A stretch of 64,000 nt of DNA from Adiantum capillus-veneris (GCA_014529385.2 CM043944.1:91753914-91817913), one strand, 5' to 3'; positions 1 to 11,330 are shown, counted from the first letter of the stretch. A program made the numbers and translations. The notes: a model not told the origin generated them from the sequence alone.

Positions 1-919
1 CACCTCTCCAGAGCTTGGAGGCTTCATGTCAGGCTCGTCGACAAGCTCAAAGAGAGATAAAAAACTAGGATAGCGTACATTAGACATTCATTAACCGACC
101 ATCTCTGATGGTTTTGATGTATAAGCTGCAATATGTTGTACACCACTTGGGTTATCTCTGCTATCTTGAAGGTCTTTGAGGCAATAACACATATTGGCCG
201 GCACAATTAAGTCTTCAAGGCAAGGTTCACAACAAATTTACAACAATTTTTTTTCTCAATGAAGGAAAATTTACCGGCACAATTAGGTCTTTAATGAAGT
301 TCACAACAAATTTTCCACTCAATGAAGGTAAATTTTTCTGGCTCTCCTTTTCAACCATGACTTGGGATAGTGCAAACAGTCACGTGCCAATGCATGATTA
401 TTTCGTACACTATCCCGAGTCATGGCTGAAAAGGAAGACATTAAGAAAAAATTTCCTTCCTTGTTGTTGTTAAGTGGGAAAATTTGTTCTGGACGTTTCC
501 TTGAAGGCCTAATTGTGCCGATCAATATTCCTTTATGGCGGCCGTTGGTGGCTATCCAAAAGCATGTCACACCGGCGCAGAAAGGTTTCAAGCATGAAAT
601 GATGGGAGTTCAAAACTCCACACCTCCTATTTTTCAATCATTTGTACCCTCTACCAGTAGTACTATGTTCGAAAGTATGTCGTGTCAATGTAATATTATT
701 TAGAGAACCAAACAAGGGGGTTCATTCCGCTTCTCCTCTCCTTGTTCTTGACAGGACTTCTTTTTCAGTATGCCCATACTATGTTCGAATGTATGCCACA
801 TCAGCACAGTGATGTTTTGAGAACAAAATGAGATATCGTGCTTATATGTCATCACTACAATCACTTCATTTCAAGCACTTTATTATTTATTACATTTTAT
901 GCAGGCAATCCATCTCCAT
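1..919. other. No gene recognised; AT-rich intergenic DNA
   Basis: I see no supported gene here. The longest open frames (319-591 minus, 422-703 plus) overlap each other in opposite directions, show no domain and have no conserved context. An imperfect inverted pair, 'catgacttgggatagtg' near 356 and 'cactatcccgagtcatg' near 407, could form a ~17-bp stem around a ~35-base loop. Confidence 0.5.
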
Positions 920-1281
920 CTAGAGGTGGTTCTAGAAGAGGTGGTCCGAGTGCATCAACTCCTTTGTTATGTGTAGTGACCAATTTAGTTTGGTCCCAAA
1001 GATAGAGCTTCTTGATGATTGTGATAGTCAAGATATAGATTTAGGGTCTCTAAATGAGTTTGACCAAGAGGAAAGAGTAGTTGAAGCCACATTGAAGATA
1101 GTGCCCTTTGAAACGTGGTCCATGTGTTGCTGATGAGGATGATAGCAACTAATCATGAAGTTTACCTATGTGCATTGCCTATGAGGTAGATAATGAAATC
1201 ATTGAAAGGCTCACAATAGAGGCACAAAAGGAGAAGAAGTTTGAAATCCTCTTAGCAAGAGATATCTCACTTGATGTAAGT
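920..1281 (+). pseudogene. Exon-like remnant with splice signals, unrecognised
   Basis: A T-rich stretch ending in an acceptor-like TTTTATGCAG precedes a frame that reads GNPSPSRGGSRRGG and then, after a frame change, an acidic segment (IELLDDCDSQDIDLGSLNEF). Further on, a frame reading EVDNEIIERLTIEAQKEKKF runs into a donor-like GTAAGT after 'cacttgat' near 1275. The pieces are in different frames and broken by stops around 1130-1160, so if this was coding DNA it is now decayed. I do not recognise the protein. The evidence is only splice-like signals plus short, compositionally plausible open frames; it could be chance. Confidence 0.2.
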
Positions 1282-1789
1282 GATCTTTGATAATAAAGAC
1301 ACATTTTTGCTAAGCATTTTATGTTTTTCTAATAGATGGTACATTTATGGTATGGCTATTTATTAATAAGGTCCATTTGAGGGTGTAGTCCGAATGAGGA
1401 TAATATATCTATTTTTCAAGGGAGTTTCATTGGAGGGAGGAGTCACCAATTCCTGTACTGTATGCAAAAGATACTTTTTGTGTGTTTGGTTTAGTTTGAC
1501 GTTTGTGTTTGGTTGTTTCAAGTGATAGTCTTTTGTGGATAGAGAGGATGAGTACAAATTTTGACATAGTTATTCATAAACAACTGGTGGTTGTTCATCA
1601 CTTTCCTTAGGAATATGTAGATGTTGTGCGAGGGATTGTCAAGAGGTTGTTAGCCGGGTGGTAAAATTATTGAAAAAGATCTCTCTCTCAAGTTTGTGAT
1701 GGATTCCCTAATCTTACGTAGAAAGCTCCCTCCGCCAAATGAGTGATAAACACTACTCACACACCATATAACTTTTAATTTTGTCGTTG
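1282..1789. other. Intergenic DNA, nothing recognised
   Basis: AT-rich sequence with short spurious frames only (for example 1363-1557 minus). No repeat or motif stands out. Confidence 0.4.
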
Positions 1790-2398
1790 TCATTGGGTGT
1801 CGCCAGCACGAGTTGAGTGAGTGAGTCCAAATTGGTATACTTCCATTTTGTTCCAATCTAGCACATCCAAATCAGATAGCCCATACATAGATGTATTGGA
1901 TGGCAAAAATAGAATAGAAGCGTCAACTACAGACTCAACAATTGACCCATCACGCAACTGACGAAGACATTTCTTCACAATGTGTGGCCTCACAATGCTC
2001 AACAAAGAATTCTTCAAGTCATCCTCGTTCTTGTCCGAGATGAAATGCACAATCTGAATACGGTCGCCATTAGTATTTGCAAAAACCCTCAAACGAGTCA
2101 AGCAAGATCTTGATCCACACCATAACTTCCATTCAAGAAGGCCACTTACCGGTTGATTTGTTTTTGTAACTAATGGCAGGTCCGAGATAAGAAATGTAAA
2201 TATTTCTATTTCCACACTCGTTGCGAAGTCAATACCTTCCTTTGCAAACGTTCCTCTTTTTTTTCCTGAACACCACAAAGATAACAATAAAAGAGTGAAT
2301 CATGCCTTTTAATCCTATGAATGGCAACAAAACTCACGTTTTTCCTTTATAGGAGCTGCTCTTTGTTGCAAGCCCAAAGCTTCCTCAGAATGCTCCAT
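1790..2398 (-). CDS. Possible two-exon gene, product not recognised
   Basis: The open frame ending at 1790 can be extended by a plausible intron. On the minus strand a perfect donor (AAAAAC|GTGAGT) lies at 2338/2337, and a pyrimidine-rich acceptor (TTGTGGTGTTCAG) ends at 2266. Removing the 72-bp intron (2337-2266) joins exon 1 (2398-2338, starting MEHSEEALGLQQ) in frame to exon 2 (2265-1790), giving about 178 residues. The junction creates a basic KEKRKKR stretch, nuclear-localisation-like. The rest is mixed alpha/beta-looking sequence without a motif I know (for example VHFISDKNEDDLKNSLLSIV). An in-frame ATG at 2443 would add 15 residues. The intact frame across a good intron argues for a real or recently active gene; the lack of any recognised domain and the repeat-rich setting argue for a transposon-derived or partial gene. 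Confidence 0.4.
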
Positions 2399-2783
2399 TT
2401 GCACAACAATATCAAAATGGTTATAAAAAATGAGTCTTACCATAGCCTGATCAATATTTTTTGAGCAAATACAAATCCGAGATTATAATTTAGAGAGCAC
2501 ATGGATTTATGTATGAATGTGCACATTAATTGAAAGAAAGACTTTTATTTAGTGGTTGGAAAGTGATCGTATCCAATCATCTACCCTTCATTTGCACAAC
2601 AATATCAAAATGGTTATAAAAAATGAGTCTTACCATAGCGTGATCAATATTTTTTGAGCAAATACAAATCCGAGATTATAATTTAGAGAGCACATGGATT
2701 TATGTATGAATGTGCACATTAATTGAAAGAAAGACTTTTATTTAGTGGTTGGAAAGGGATCGTATCCAATCATCTACCCTTCA
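2398..2783. repeat. 193-bp tandem duplication, two nearly identical copies
   Basis: Copies 2398-2590 and 2591-2783 start with TTGCACAACAATATC and end near CATCTACCCTTCA. By eye they differ at only two positions (catagcctg/catagcgtg and aaagtgatc/aaagggatc), so the duplication is young compared with the surrounding retroelements. Its left edge coincides with the proposed ATG of the minus-strand gene at 2398. Confidence 0.9.
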
Positions 2784-3525
2784 AACAGTGTGCTCTACAT
2801 ACACCAACAATGCACTTTCACTAAACAAGCAAAAGTGAAGCCAATCAATACACACAAGAAAATAATTCCATCCACAACTCTAAATGACCAAGAACCCCAT
2901 GAACTAAAATGGAGATAAGAAGCATCCTTGATACATATATACCAAAACCAACACAAAAAATGGAAGAAAAACATGAAAGTATGTCAATGTCACAGGAGAG
3001 GAGATGGAGTCTCACTAGTCGTGACAGGGGGTTACATGCAATGGCATGCCACTCTCATTATCAATATCAAAGTAGGTAGAGGCCTCCTCCCGACTTTTAT
3101 TTTTAGGGTGAAGTAAGGGTAGCACATAATCTGTGATCAATGACTTGTCGATGTCAAGCGCAACACATGCACGTCGGCCCTGACAATAAGCATGCCACCA
3201 TTACAAGAGCATTACCACACCCTAGATCCAAACAAATATCTGCCAATGAAACATTTTGTCAAGGAGAATATTGATGCCAGCATTATGAATAGGTGAAACT
3301 TGTGTTCTGACCCATGTGGCGGATTAGAATCAGGGTCAGAGTGGTGAAAGATACTTTTGTGGGGGAATGGATCCTTGACCGTTTGAGGGCTTCATTTAGC
3401 TTTTGTATTATGAGGTGATATACTTTTGTGGGGGAAATGATCCTTGGAAGTTGGAAACCTCTCAAAAGACCCCCAAATTTTGAGATTGACACCAGGCGAT
3501 ACACACCAAGAGAAAGGGCTTGCAG
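2784..3525. other. Intergenic DNA, nothing recognised
   Basis: No supported gene. A short imperfect direct repeat, 'tacttttgtgggggaa' followed by 'tgatccttg', occurs at about 3351 and 3421. Confidence 0.4.
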
Positions 3526-3740
3526 CTGTGCACCTCCGGAATCAACGCACATGGGCGTGTGGTACTTGTAGAGGGTATGTTCATGCGGGGCATGTAGGAT
3601 CGTTGTCTGTTATGCACATAGGATTCCTAGGGTCGGACACCTCCAAAATCAACGGATGCGTTGTGCGGAGTTTGTAGAGGGCGTAGTCATGCAGGGCATA
3701 TAGGATCGTTGTCCAGTATGCACATACAATTCCCAAGCAG
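3526..3740. repeat. ~110-bp minisatellite, block 1 (two units)
   Basis: Two diverged units run from 'gcacctccggaatcaacg' and 'gacacctccaaaatcaacg', each ending near 'gtccagtatgcacata' / 'gtctgttatgcacata' and 'ggattcc'. The same unit recurs three times at about 4203-4552, so this is one family in two blocks. Confidence 0.7.
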
Positions 3741-3743
3741 TGT

Positions 3744-3905
3744 TAGAAAAAAACGGGGGTCGAGTGTATTTAAACCGTCAGCTAGATTTTGAGTTTGTCT
3801 TGAAGAAAACTAGGAAATTTACACAAGTTTTAGTGTAAATAGAATCAAATTTCGACCTAAAAACCGAGAGAATTTCAAGTTTTCCCTTAGGTCCCTGTCA
3901 CGCGT
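3744..3905 (+). repeat. Dispersed repeat family R1, copy 1
   Basis: Shares the core 'gctagattttgag', then 'gaagaaaactagg', 'acaagttttagtgta', 'caaatttcgacct' and 'aaaaccgagag' with the copy at 35848-36041 and with more diverged copies at about 53281, 53480, 54795, 55000 and 59866. No coding capacity is seen. It sits between the two minisatellite blocks. It may be a short non-autonomous element; see the 35848 copy for boundaries. Confidence 0.6.
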
Positions 3906-4202
3906 CCGCCTGGACGTGTGTGCGAGTGAGATGGCGGAAAGTGATTGGTTGCATTGTGTGTAGACCCCAGTGTTAACCCCTTGGTCATCCTCGCCCTAGT
4001 GCGGACATCGAACACAATCCATAGGGGGTTGAACCATGATGTGCTGCGGGCTAGACGGACCTAGTAAAAGCTAGGCTACACTCATTTGTTGTTATTTTGA
4101 TCGAAAGTAAAACTATATTGAAAACCACCACAGTGTGTGACAACAAAAACGCTCAAGAGGGGGTTTTTGGTCCTTGTCCATTGGCCACATCTGATAGGGG
4201 CT

Positions 4203-4552
4203 TTATTTTCTTTGGTTAGGGCTCCCAAGGCTAGCACCTCCAGAACTAGCAGACACCACCATATGGTGTTTGTAGTACTGGAATGTCTATATCTTTATCA
4301 TTGTCTGTTATGCACATAGGATTCCAATTTCCCAAGGCCATGCACCTCTGGAACTAGCACACATTACCGTGTGTTGTTTGCACTAGAGTATCTCGATCAT
4401 AATCGCTGTCCGTTATGCACATAGGATTGCAATTTCCCAAGGCTAGGCACCTTTGAAACCAGCACACACCACTGTGTTGTGTTTGTAGTGGAGCTTCTCT
4501 ATCTTTATCAATGTCCGTTATGCTCCAGTTTCCCAAGACCAAATACTGGAGT
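4203..4552. repeat. ~110-bp minisatellite, block 2 (three units)
   Basis: Three consecutive units each hold 'cacct(c/t)...aact/aaccagcacacac', 'gtgtttgtagt' or similar, 'atcattgtc(t/c)gttatgcacatagg' and 'aatttcccaagg'. Divergence between units is moderate, so this is an old array. Confidence 0.75.
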
Positions 4553-4569
4553 GTATATCATCTCCACTA

Positions 4570-5476
4570 TCACGGGTCATCATGACGGACATCTATAGCA
4601 TAGCGATCTGACACTAACATAATGTCAATACTCAGGGAGGTGACTCTGATGGGGCACAAAGACTCTTTGAGATCGTCATTCTCAAGAAGTGAACCTTAAC
4701 AAGCAAACACACCAACTCAACAAGAAAACCAACATTCAAAGATCATGGAAATTTGCCTATGTCCTTTCTTACCTCTCTAAGTCATCACGCCATTTCGGCA
4801 CTCCAACGGACTCAAAATGCAACAAAACTTTAGAAAGAGGTCTAGGACACCTAGGGGCACTATCCTATCAAGTTTGGTTGCAATCCAACATAGGTACCAA
4901 AATCACAATCCATCATGAAAAGGGTCCTAAAAACTACAACAGAACTATCCAGAAAGGTCGCCCTATGGTCTAGGAACACTCTCCTATGATAAAAACGACT
5001 AAAAACAATGATTTAAGCACTCAAATCTGCAATTACGGCTCACAAATGCATAGTCGCAAACCACAACAAAAATGATAATTCTTACACTTGAATTAAAAAG
5101 CAAAGAGATGAACACAATGCAAGTTTCAGAATCAAAAATGGATTACCCAATCGTTAGATAAGTTGATTACAAGTTGGAGCAGCTTTGTAGCTTGAGCGTA
5201 CACTTTGTAGAGATCCTTCTTCTCTAAAGATAACCCTCCTTTCACATTAAAGTTTTGACCTTTATACACAGGGATTTCTAAATGGAAAGTGGCCAGCTCA
5301 CACGGACCTTTACAATTATCATGACATCATTACAACGCAGGGAATCAACTCGCTAGTCTAGAATTAGGATTTACACAGAGAAATACTACACTAGCTCAAA
5401 AAACTAATAGAGTAGAAATGTGATGTCCGGCTACTTGTCGGGCTAGGTGGGCACCCGTTCAGTCAGTCCCCTAGCA
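4570..5476 (-). repeat. 3' LTR of a minus-strand gypsy-type element (E1 family, copy c)
   Basis: The right edge (..GTCAGTCCCCTAGCA) directly abuts a polypurine tract read on the minus strand, as expected for a 3' LTR of a minus-strand element. The body matches the sequence at 32392-33189, e.g. 'actcaggga(g/a)gtgactc(t/g)gatggggcacaaag' and 'gattacccaat', which starts TGTTAGAAAG. The pair TGTTAG...CTAGCA gives the short terminal inverted repeat typical of LTRs. The left edge here is diverged and only approximate. Confidence 0.6.
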
Positions 5477-5490
5477 TTCCCCCCTTCCTA
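5477..5490 (-). other. Polypurine tract of the E1c element
   Basis: Minus-strand sequence TAGGAAGGGGGGAA immediately precedes the LTR beginning TGCTAGGGGACTG. This is the plus-strand DNA primer expected at the inner edge of a 3' LTR. Confidence 0.65.
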
Positions 5491-5740
5491 GATCATGTCC
5501 TCCCTTGACAGGACCATGTGCAGTCTTGTCATAGGTTGTCTTCAGCTTTGTCTTCAGCTTTGTCTTCAATGTTGGTCTTTTGTTTGGAAAGTGCTTTGTC
5601 ATTGATGACACTTCCCCCTTCCTTGAGTTCTTCATATCTGATGTGGTCTTTTTGATGCCTGTGTTGGACTTCAATTGTTGAGGCAATTTTACATTTGTTG
5701 CTCATTCTTCTTGTTGGTGCCACTTTTGGCCGTGAAGATT
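5491..5740 (-). pseudogene. 3' end of E1c coding region (lysine-rich tail)
   Basis: A minus-strand frame ending just before the polypurine tract reads QQLKSNTGIKKTTSDMKNSR and ends GPVKGGHDLGRGEC. It includes a 12-bp tandem repeat (ttcagctttgtc) giving repeats of the type TKLKTKLK. Its position, ending within a few bases of the LTR, fits the C-terminus of the last ORF of a gypsy element. No catalytic domain is present. The frame is interrupted upstream. Confidence 0.4.
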
Positions 5741-6755
5741 TCTCTTGATGTGTCTGCCTTTGATGTTGACTTGAAATACTTCACTAGCTTCAACATTGTT
5801 GATTTCCTTATGTTTTTGTGGTTAGAGATCTCTTATTGATGTCGTCATTACTTGTCATTGTAGGCCATTCTTTAAGTTGCCATTTTTTTGATGGAGCTTT
5901 GTTGTCGCCCTTGAAGATAAAAGATGCTCTTGATAAGCATATGGATACATGGAGCTATTGATCTCTTTGACGAATGACTTGAGTAGACATTTCCTTATTG
6001 TTGATATAGAAGGAATATATACAAGAGTACGGTGATGGGTTTCTCTAGATTAGGGGCTAAAAACTTGGATGATCAAAGGTAAAAAACCCAATGGAAAAAA
6101 AGAGCCTTTGGTATACGCTCTTATTGGAGTTGAGCATTTGGACTTGAAGTACCTTTCATGCAAGGTGAGTGCTTGGGAGAAACAAAGGAAGAGTACCTAA
6201 TGCAAGTGCCAATTATGGGACACTCTATATGCTTATGAGAAAGTTTCAAACAAAAGCATGCAATGCAAAAGAGGGAGTTGATTGGTGCTTCAAGGAACAA
6301 ATGTAGCACATGTGACATCAAAGGACATCTCAATAGCTTCCACATTTCCAAGAAGGGTTTTTGATGTAGAAGATTCTGCAATCATACCTCACTGTGCTGA
6401 CTGTGTGAGTGTCTTTTGGACTTCCTCCTTCACTTCACTACTATACTACAACAACTTTCACTCTTATGGTCACTTATACCAGCATGAGTGACATAACGTA
6501 ATTATGCTCAAATCTTTAAGCTTGAGAAGTACCTAGAATAACTACGATGCTTAGACCACATATAATATTACATGAAGGTTTGGGACTAACACCTCGCTCA
6601 TTTAGTGACTTAGTTGTCCACATTTGACTTTTATGCCATGTATGTTTAATGGAGACTTGGACTTACCTGCTCAAGGCCAAAAACCCAATTCCATAAGTTC
6701 TAGAAATTTAGGCCTTTTCCATTGTGTTGGTGTCTGGATGCCACCATTTTGTCGA
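5741..6755 (-). other. Degenerate retroelement interior, no clear domain
   Basis: This lies between the E1c tail and the WVPK segment. Minus-strand frames are broken by many stops. I see no recognisable catalytic motif. Confidence 0.3.
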
Positions 6756-6950
6756 TTAGGCTAGCATACTTTGGCTCCTTTTGACTTGCTTGTAGTATGT
6801 TCCTTCAGATCTTATAGGGACTGATGTAGTTTTTGATTTATCTCCCATGAGAAGCGATTGTTGATGTGTGTGGGTTCTTTGTGATTGAGTTTCCATTAGC
6901 AATTTTGGAACCCACCTTGTCTTTGGTCCTTGTGTGGTCGTCTTTTTCAT
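6756..6950 (-). pseudogene. WVPK-type retroelement linker fragment
   Basis: The minus-strand frame begins MKKTTTQGPKTRWVPKLLME. The 'GPK-x-x-WVPK' pattern is known to me from the segment between the zinc knuckle and protease of sirevirus-like Ty1/copia elements. Similar WVPK motifs occur at about 10.9-11.3 kb (three) and 41.36 kb. No enzymatic domain lies in this piece, which may be part of the E1c element 3' region. Confidence 0.4.
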
Positions 6951-7197
6951 TTTCTTCTTTTTCTCAATGGCTTGATGGACATTGGGCTTGGGTATCTATA
7001 ATTGATTATTTCCTTTGTAGAAGCCTTGATTTTGGAGTTGATGACGAGGTATCCATCTAGAGATTGTAGCAGCCTTGGTTACAATTGGCTCTGTTGGCTG
7101 CTGGTTATCTTTGCTTGATTTTGGGCCTAAGCTTGTGCTACATGATTTCTCTTAGTTGTTCCAACACATTTTTGCTAACACTAGGAGGGAAATATGA

Positions 7198-7236
7198 AGA
7201 TATATATATATATATATGTATATATATAGAGAGAGG
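7198..7236. repeat. (TA)n-(GA)n microsatellite
   Basis: A run of 'atatatatat' around 7200-7228 continues into gagagaggggggg. Another pure (CT)n run lies at about 7371-7393. Confidence 0.9.
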
Positions 7237-7393
7237 GGGGGACACTATAATGCATAGAATGTGTGTGTGCATTGTACAATGCGTACAAGTTAATAGAAAG
7301 CCTGAGAGAGAGAGAGATCCCAACTCACCATTTTATGAGAGTGGTTGATAAGCAAGCTCCAAACCATAGACTACTCTCTCTCTCTCTCTCTCT

Positions 7394-8073
7394 CACACAC
7401 CATGAAGTTCTTTTCACCAACTCTTCCATGTGATTGACTGCAGAGTGCTATAGCAACCAATTTTCTCACGCAAGAGAATACTTCTATCTTTCTAGGCAGA
7501 AGAAAATGCAAGGTTTATACATGAGAAAAATTGGAATGGAGGAAGAAGTAAGGATTATACGCGAGAGAAAAAACTGGATGGAGGAAGAAGCAAGATTATG
7601 GCTAACGTCCCAAGTTGGAAGGTTGGTGAAAGCATGTACAACACAAGAGAGTCGCACCCCACTGCAAAGTCAACAATTAGAAGCCCTACATGGCCTACCC
7701 CACGTTGGATGAACGAATTCAAAGGTGCTGTAATAGGTAGCCACCTCATATAGTTAGACCCTATCATTGGTTTGCTAGTTAATTTTCCAAAGACCCAAAT
7801 ATGTGATACGTGAAATATCGTTCAGGTGCCTTTATGACTACTAGCCCATCTATTGATCTGCTAGTCCAACTCATGCTAGTTCAACCAGCCACCAACCTTG
7901 AAGATGATTTTGAGCAAGTTGACAAAAACATCCATTTGCTCCTCAATCATTATTGACAAGTTTAATTGCAAGAGTAGACCAATATGACATATATCGAATG
8001 GAGGCTTGCTATTAGATGAAAGTCTGGGTCACAAATCTAGGTGGTTGTACGCTTTGCCGTACGTGTCGAAGAC
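7394..8073. other. No gene recognised
   Basis: A 92-residue plus frame at 7434-7712 is rich in Glu/Arg and overlaps an antisense frame. It has no motif and I do not call it. Nothing else stands out. Confidence 0.35.
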
Positions 8074-8611
8074 TGGAAACTTCCATGTGCATTGTGTACA
8101 AGCCTTGAAAGGCTGTAAACACACAACTAGAAGAGCCTAGCAAGCTCAAAGGGGTAGGGGTGTGTCACTCACCACTCAATGCTTCTGTTGTCAAGGATCC
8201 TATGCTGCAACAAAGAAGGAGCCGCCGCTGATGCCGCTGTAATGCTCAATCACACACACACACTCTCTCTCTCACTCTGTCTCAAGCGCGCGCGCGCGCA
8301 CACACACACACACACACCGGTGAGCACACGAAGGAGAAGGAGGTAGAGATGGAGCAAGAGCGCTCTTAGATTACACCTCAAAGAATGAGTATTTTTAGGT
8401 CAAATGGACCTTTTGTAAGAGTTTGGTCCATTCACACATGGGCGCCCACAATGGCCGGTCGCTGCACAAATATTGTAAAAATAAGATAAGTGGTGTGCCT
8501 CTCATGGCAATCACCTACACACCTATTGGATCGACAAGCCTGGTCCATGACTCTACCAAATAAATAATATGGAATCCATTGTAGGTGATAGGGTGTCCGT
8601 GAGGGTTAACA
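8074..8611 (-). repeat. Candidate 3' LTR of E1a (direct repeat with 19954-20551)
   Basis: This stretch and 19954-20551 share long blocks such as 'aagctcaaaggggtaggggt', 'ggagaaggaggtagagatgg' and 'gattgacaagcc'-like sequence through to 'gtgatagggtgtccgtg'. The right edge here is GGGTTAACA, followed directly by a polypurine tract in minus-strand sense. Both copies hold a (CA)n microsatellite, short here (with a CGCGCG run) and long at 20.2 kb. The left edge lacks a clear TG start, so the LTR reading is probable rather than proven. Confidence 0.5.
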
Positions 8612-8627
8612 TGCCCCCCTTTTTGAT
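8612..8627 (-). other. Candidate polypurine tract for E1a
   Basis: On the minus strand TCAAAAAGGGGGGCA runs straight into TGTTAACCCTCACGG, the proposed LTR start. Confidence 0.45.
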
Positions 8628-10006
8628 ATAGATTCCGTCCTCGGAAGCTATTGAAATGAAGCTCATTCGTCGAGGAGGAAGAGCATTTGAGATGAATGTC
8701 CTTAGCCTTCTTTAGTCACTGCAAAATCAAACAAAATTGGCACAGTAATTGCATTCTCATATAGCATATGTAGTTGTAGGCAGACAAATTGATTAGTAAC
8801 AGAATATTAAACAATTTGTCAGCAATAAACATTAAACTTTAATATAATCAAACACATAAACAATTGTAAAGGTCAAAAAATAAACAACTCTGGGGTTGCT
8901 AATTTAATGATTGAAAGGCACTAGAGATCAACTATTAATACCATGGGCAAGCTTCTCAATTTTCTCTAGTCAATTAAGTTGTTTAATCGCGAGAGCTAAG
9001 TGTTTCATGTCTGTGGGCTGACTAGAGGCTATACCTAAAAGACCTTGTAGTTAAGCTACGATAAAAGGCATTGCTCATGAAATCATTGCCGCCTGACTTA
9101 TTTCCTTTTCTTTGAGTCCCCAAAGTCTTTTCACATTGATTCAATTTTGATATGTGTGCTTATTTTGTATGCCTTGGGATTTTTGCTTTTCAAGGAAAAG
9201 CATCCACACTGGGAACTTCTAGTACCATAGGCGATACATGTGAGTGAAGTACCAAATCAAGCTTAGATTTCTCTTCCAACTTAAGATTTTACATTGTGGC
9301 ACTTTGATTTTTTGTTTTTTCGTTTTCAACATTTTAAATTTATAACTTTGAAGGAGTTATATAACATTGTTACCTTCCCCAGGCTCATCACACTAGTAAA
9401 CTCCCTTTACAATACTTAAGCTAAAGGTCAATACGGACTAAGCCCACTAGAAAGACCTATTACATTGAACACAATGCTTCCTAAATCGGATTAAGAACCT
9501 AAAGTAACCATTGATGATTAGGAAGGCATTCCCCATGGTATTAAGAGAAAATCTCTAACTCCTAACTTGGTCAAACTAGCTTAGTCAGACTGCTTGATTC
9601 TGAAACCTAGACAAGGGATTATGACAAAAAATTATATAGAATCTAATGTTTAATCTAGGAAAATGTGTATAATATTTTGCTACCAATCAGAATTAAAGCA
9701 GACAAACAAAGATTGCAAAAAAGACAAGGGGCAATGCTAATGGACAAGAAACACCTATTTGTGTTGATGATTGCGCTTGATTTGAAGAGTGAACGAGAGA
9801 AAGACTCCATGAAGTTCAAAGTCCTAACATCCTGTACACACTAGAAAACACAAAGAATACCTCTAGGAGACACATATGTGGGAAGAGGAAACAACCCTTA
9901 TTGAAGACAATCAAACAACATAAGGAATCCTAACCTAATTATTTGCACTCCCCTGAGAGAGTCAAGGGAATATGATATTGTAGAGATTGGGGGAGGAACC
10001 CTAATG
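8628..10006 (-). other. Degenerate interior, nothing recognised
   Basis: AT-rich, full of stops in all frames. If E1a is one element, this is its 3' non-coding region, before the polypurine tract. Confidence 0.3.
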
Positions 10007-10426
10007 CTAAACCCCTATCCTTGTCATCTCATCAAGAAAAACTAAGTCATCATCCGCGAGACCATATGCGCCATCTGTGTAATCATGTAACTCTTCCTCA
10101 TCATTAGAGGTACAAATGTTCACTAAGAACATCACTAGATGCCTATAGTCATCTTGGTCAAGAGGGTAGTCTTGTGCAATCGGGGTGACATCCTCTACTA
10201 AGTATGGATTAGTTGTGGTCAAAAGACGTATCAACCATTTTTATTTCTCATAATTCCTCTCACACACTAGCGTATCTACCAAATTCCATTCACATGCAAG
10301 CATCGGGTAGACTATGTGAAACACTTGTGCAAAGTAAAGAGGGTACCCCTCACCCAAGGTAGGAGTAGATGACTCTATCGTACTAGCCTTATCTATACAC
10401 ACAGATAGATGATGGTTAGAGTGCAA
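10007..10426 (-). pseudogene. Acidic ORF remnant, unrecognised
   Basis: Two minus-strand segments in the same frame (10426-10241 and 10234-10007) are separated by a single stop. The downstream half is strikingly acidic (DYPLDQDDYRHLVMFLVN, then SNDEEELHDYTDG). It lies in the 3' part of E1a after the WVPK region. I cannot name it. Confidence 0.3.
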
Positions 10427-10820
10427 ATATTATAAGGGCTATGTCAAAAGGTCATGTCCTTGTGCATAATGTGTTTTTATGATTTTGTGTTATGTATAGA
10501 ACTCGTAGGTTTCTAGATTTTTTTTTGGTGGCTCTTGCTCTTTTACTTTTTTATTTTTGTCTTATGAGTATAAGGCTTTATATATATATTCCCTAAGATT
10601 GGAGATTGAGAGGTCAAGGAGGAAGGTTAAGAGGGAAGAAAGTGAATGATGGATGTCAGCAAACACTCCCCCTTCCTTGGGTAGATCATACCTTTTGGAA
10701 TGATGTCATCACCTTTTGAAACCAATTGTACCAAGTTGTTATGGTTGAAGGCTTTAACCAATAGTTTTTGACCGCCCTATGCATATCATCTAGTTGGAAG
10801 GGTGGTAAGGTACTCTCCCA

Positions 10821-11330
10821 TTATTTTATTTGCAACTTTGTTGTAGGTGGTGAACTTACAACGGGAGGTGTAAACGATTTCTTGTTTGTATGGATATATA
10901 CAATGGTAGGTGGAGGTTGTGTCGAAGCTTCTATTTTTGTATATGAACTACATGAAGAGCAAGAAGCTTCATTCGTTTTTTCTATGGTTGACCTGAGCAA
11001 AACAAGCCTTTTTTGCTTGGGTACCCAAACTAGCTCCAGATCAGGTGTATAGTGTTCTGGGATCTTTTGTTTCCCTCGATCTTCCAATGGCTTTGTCGTC
11101 ACAGGATTTGACTCACATGGGTCAGGTGACAAGTAAGAACACAATTTACGTTTTGGCACCCAGATTTGATTATTTTTTTGATAGTAGCCTTGGGATTCCA
11201 ATAGTCATTTAGAAATCCAACACAACATTTTCTTACATTTTCGGGAGCAAGTGGGGTGTTTCTTAAAAGGCTCCTGTTTTTTAGCATTGGCCATGGTCGC
11301 TAAAGAAGCTTTAGGGACCCACTTGTATGT
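10821..11330 (-). pseudogene. WVPK-repeat region downstream of the E1a retropepsin-like domain
   Basis: Read on the minus strand, three WVPK motifs occur in order: YKWVPKASLA (near 11316), QIWVPKRKL (near 11160) and LVWVPKQKR (near 11022). The sequence is rich in Lys, Pro and Cys and has no catalytic motif. The same motif follows a retropepsin-like region in the element at 33-44 kb (IWVPKPQV near 41358). The frame shifts between motif 1 and motifs 2-3. What the repeats do is unknown to me; a nucleic-acid-binding or linker role is a guess. Confidence 0.4.
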
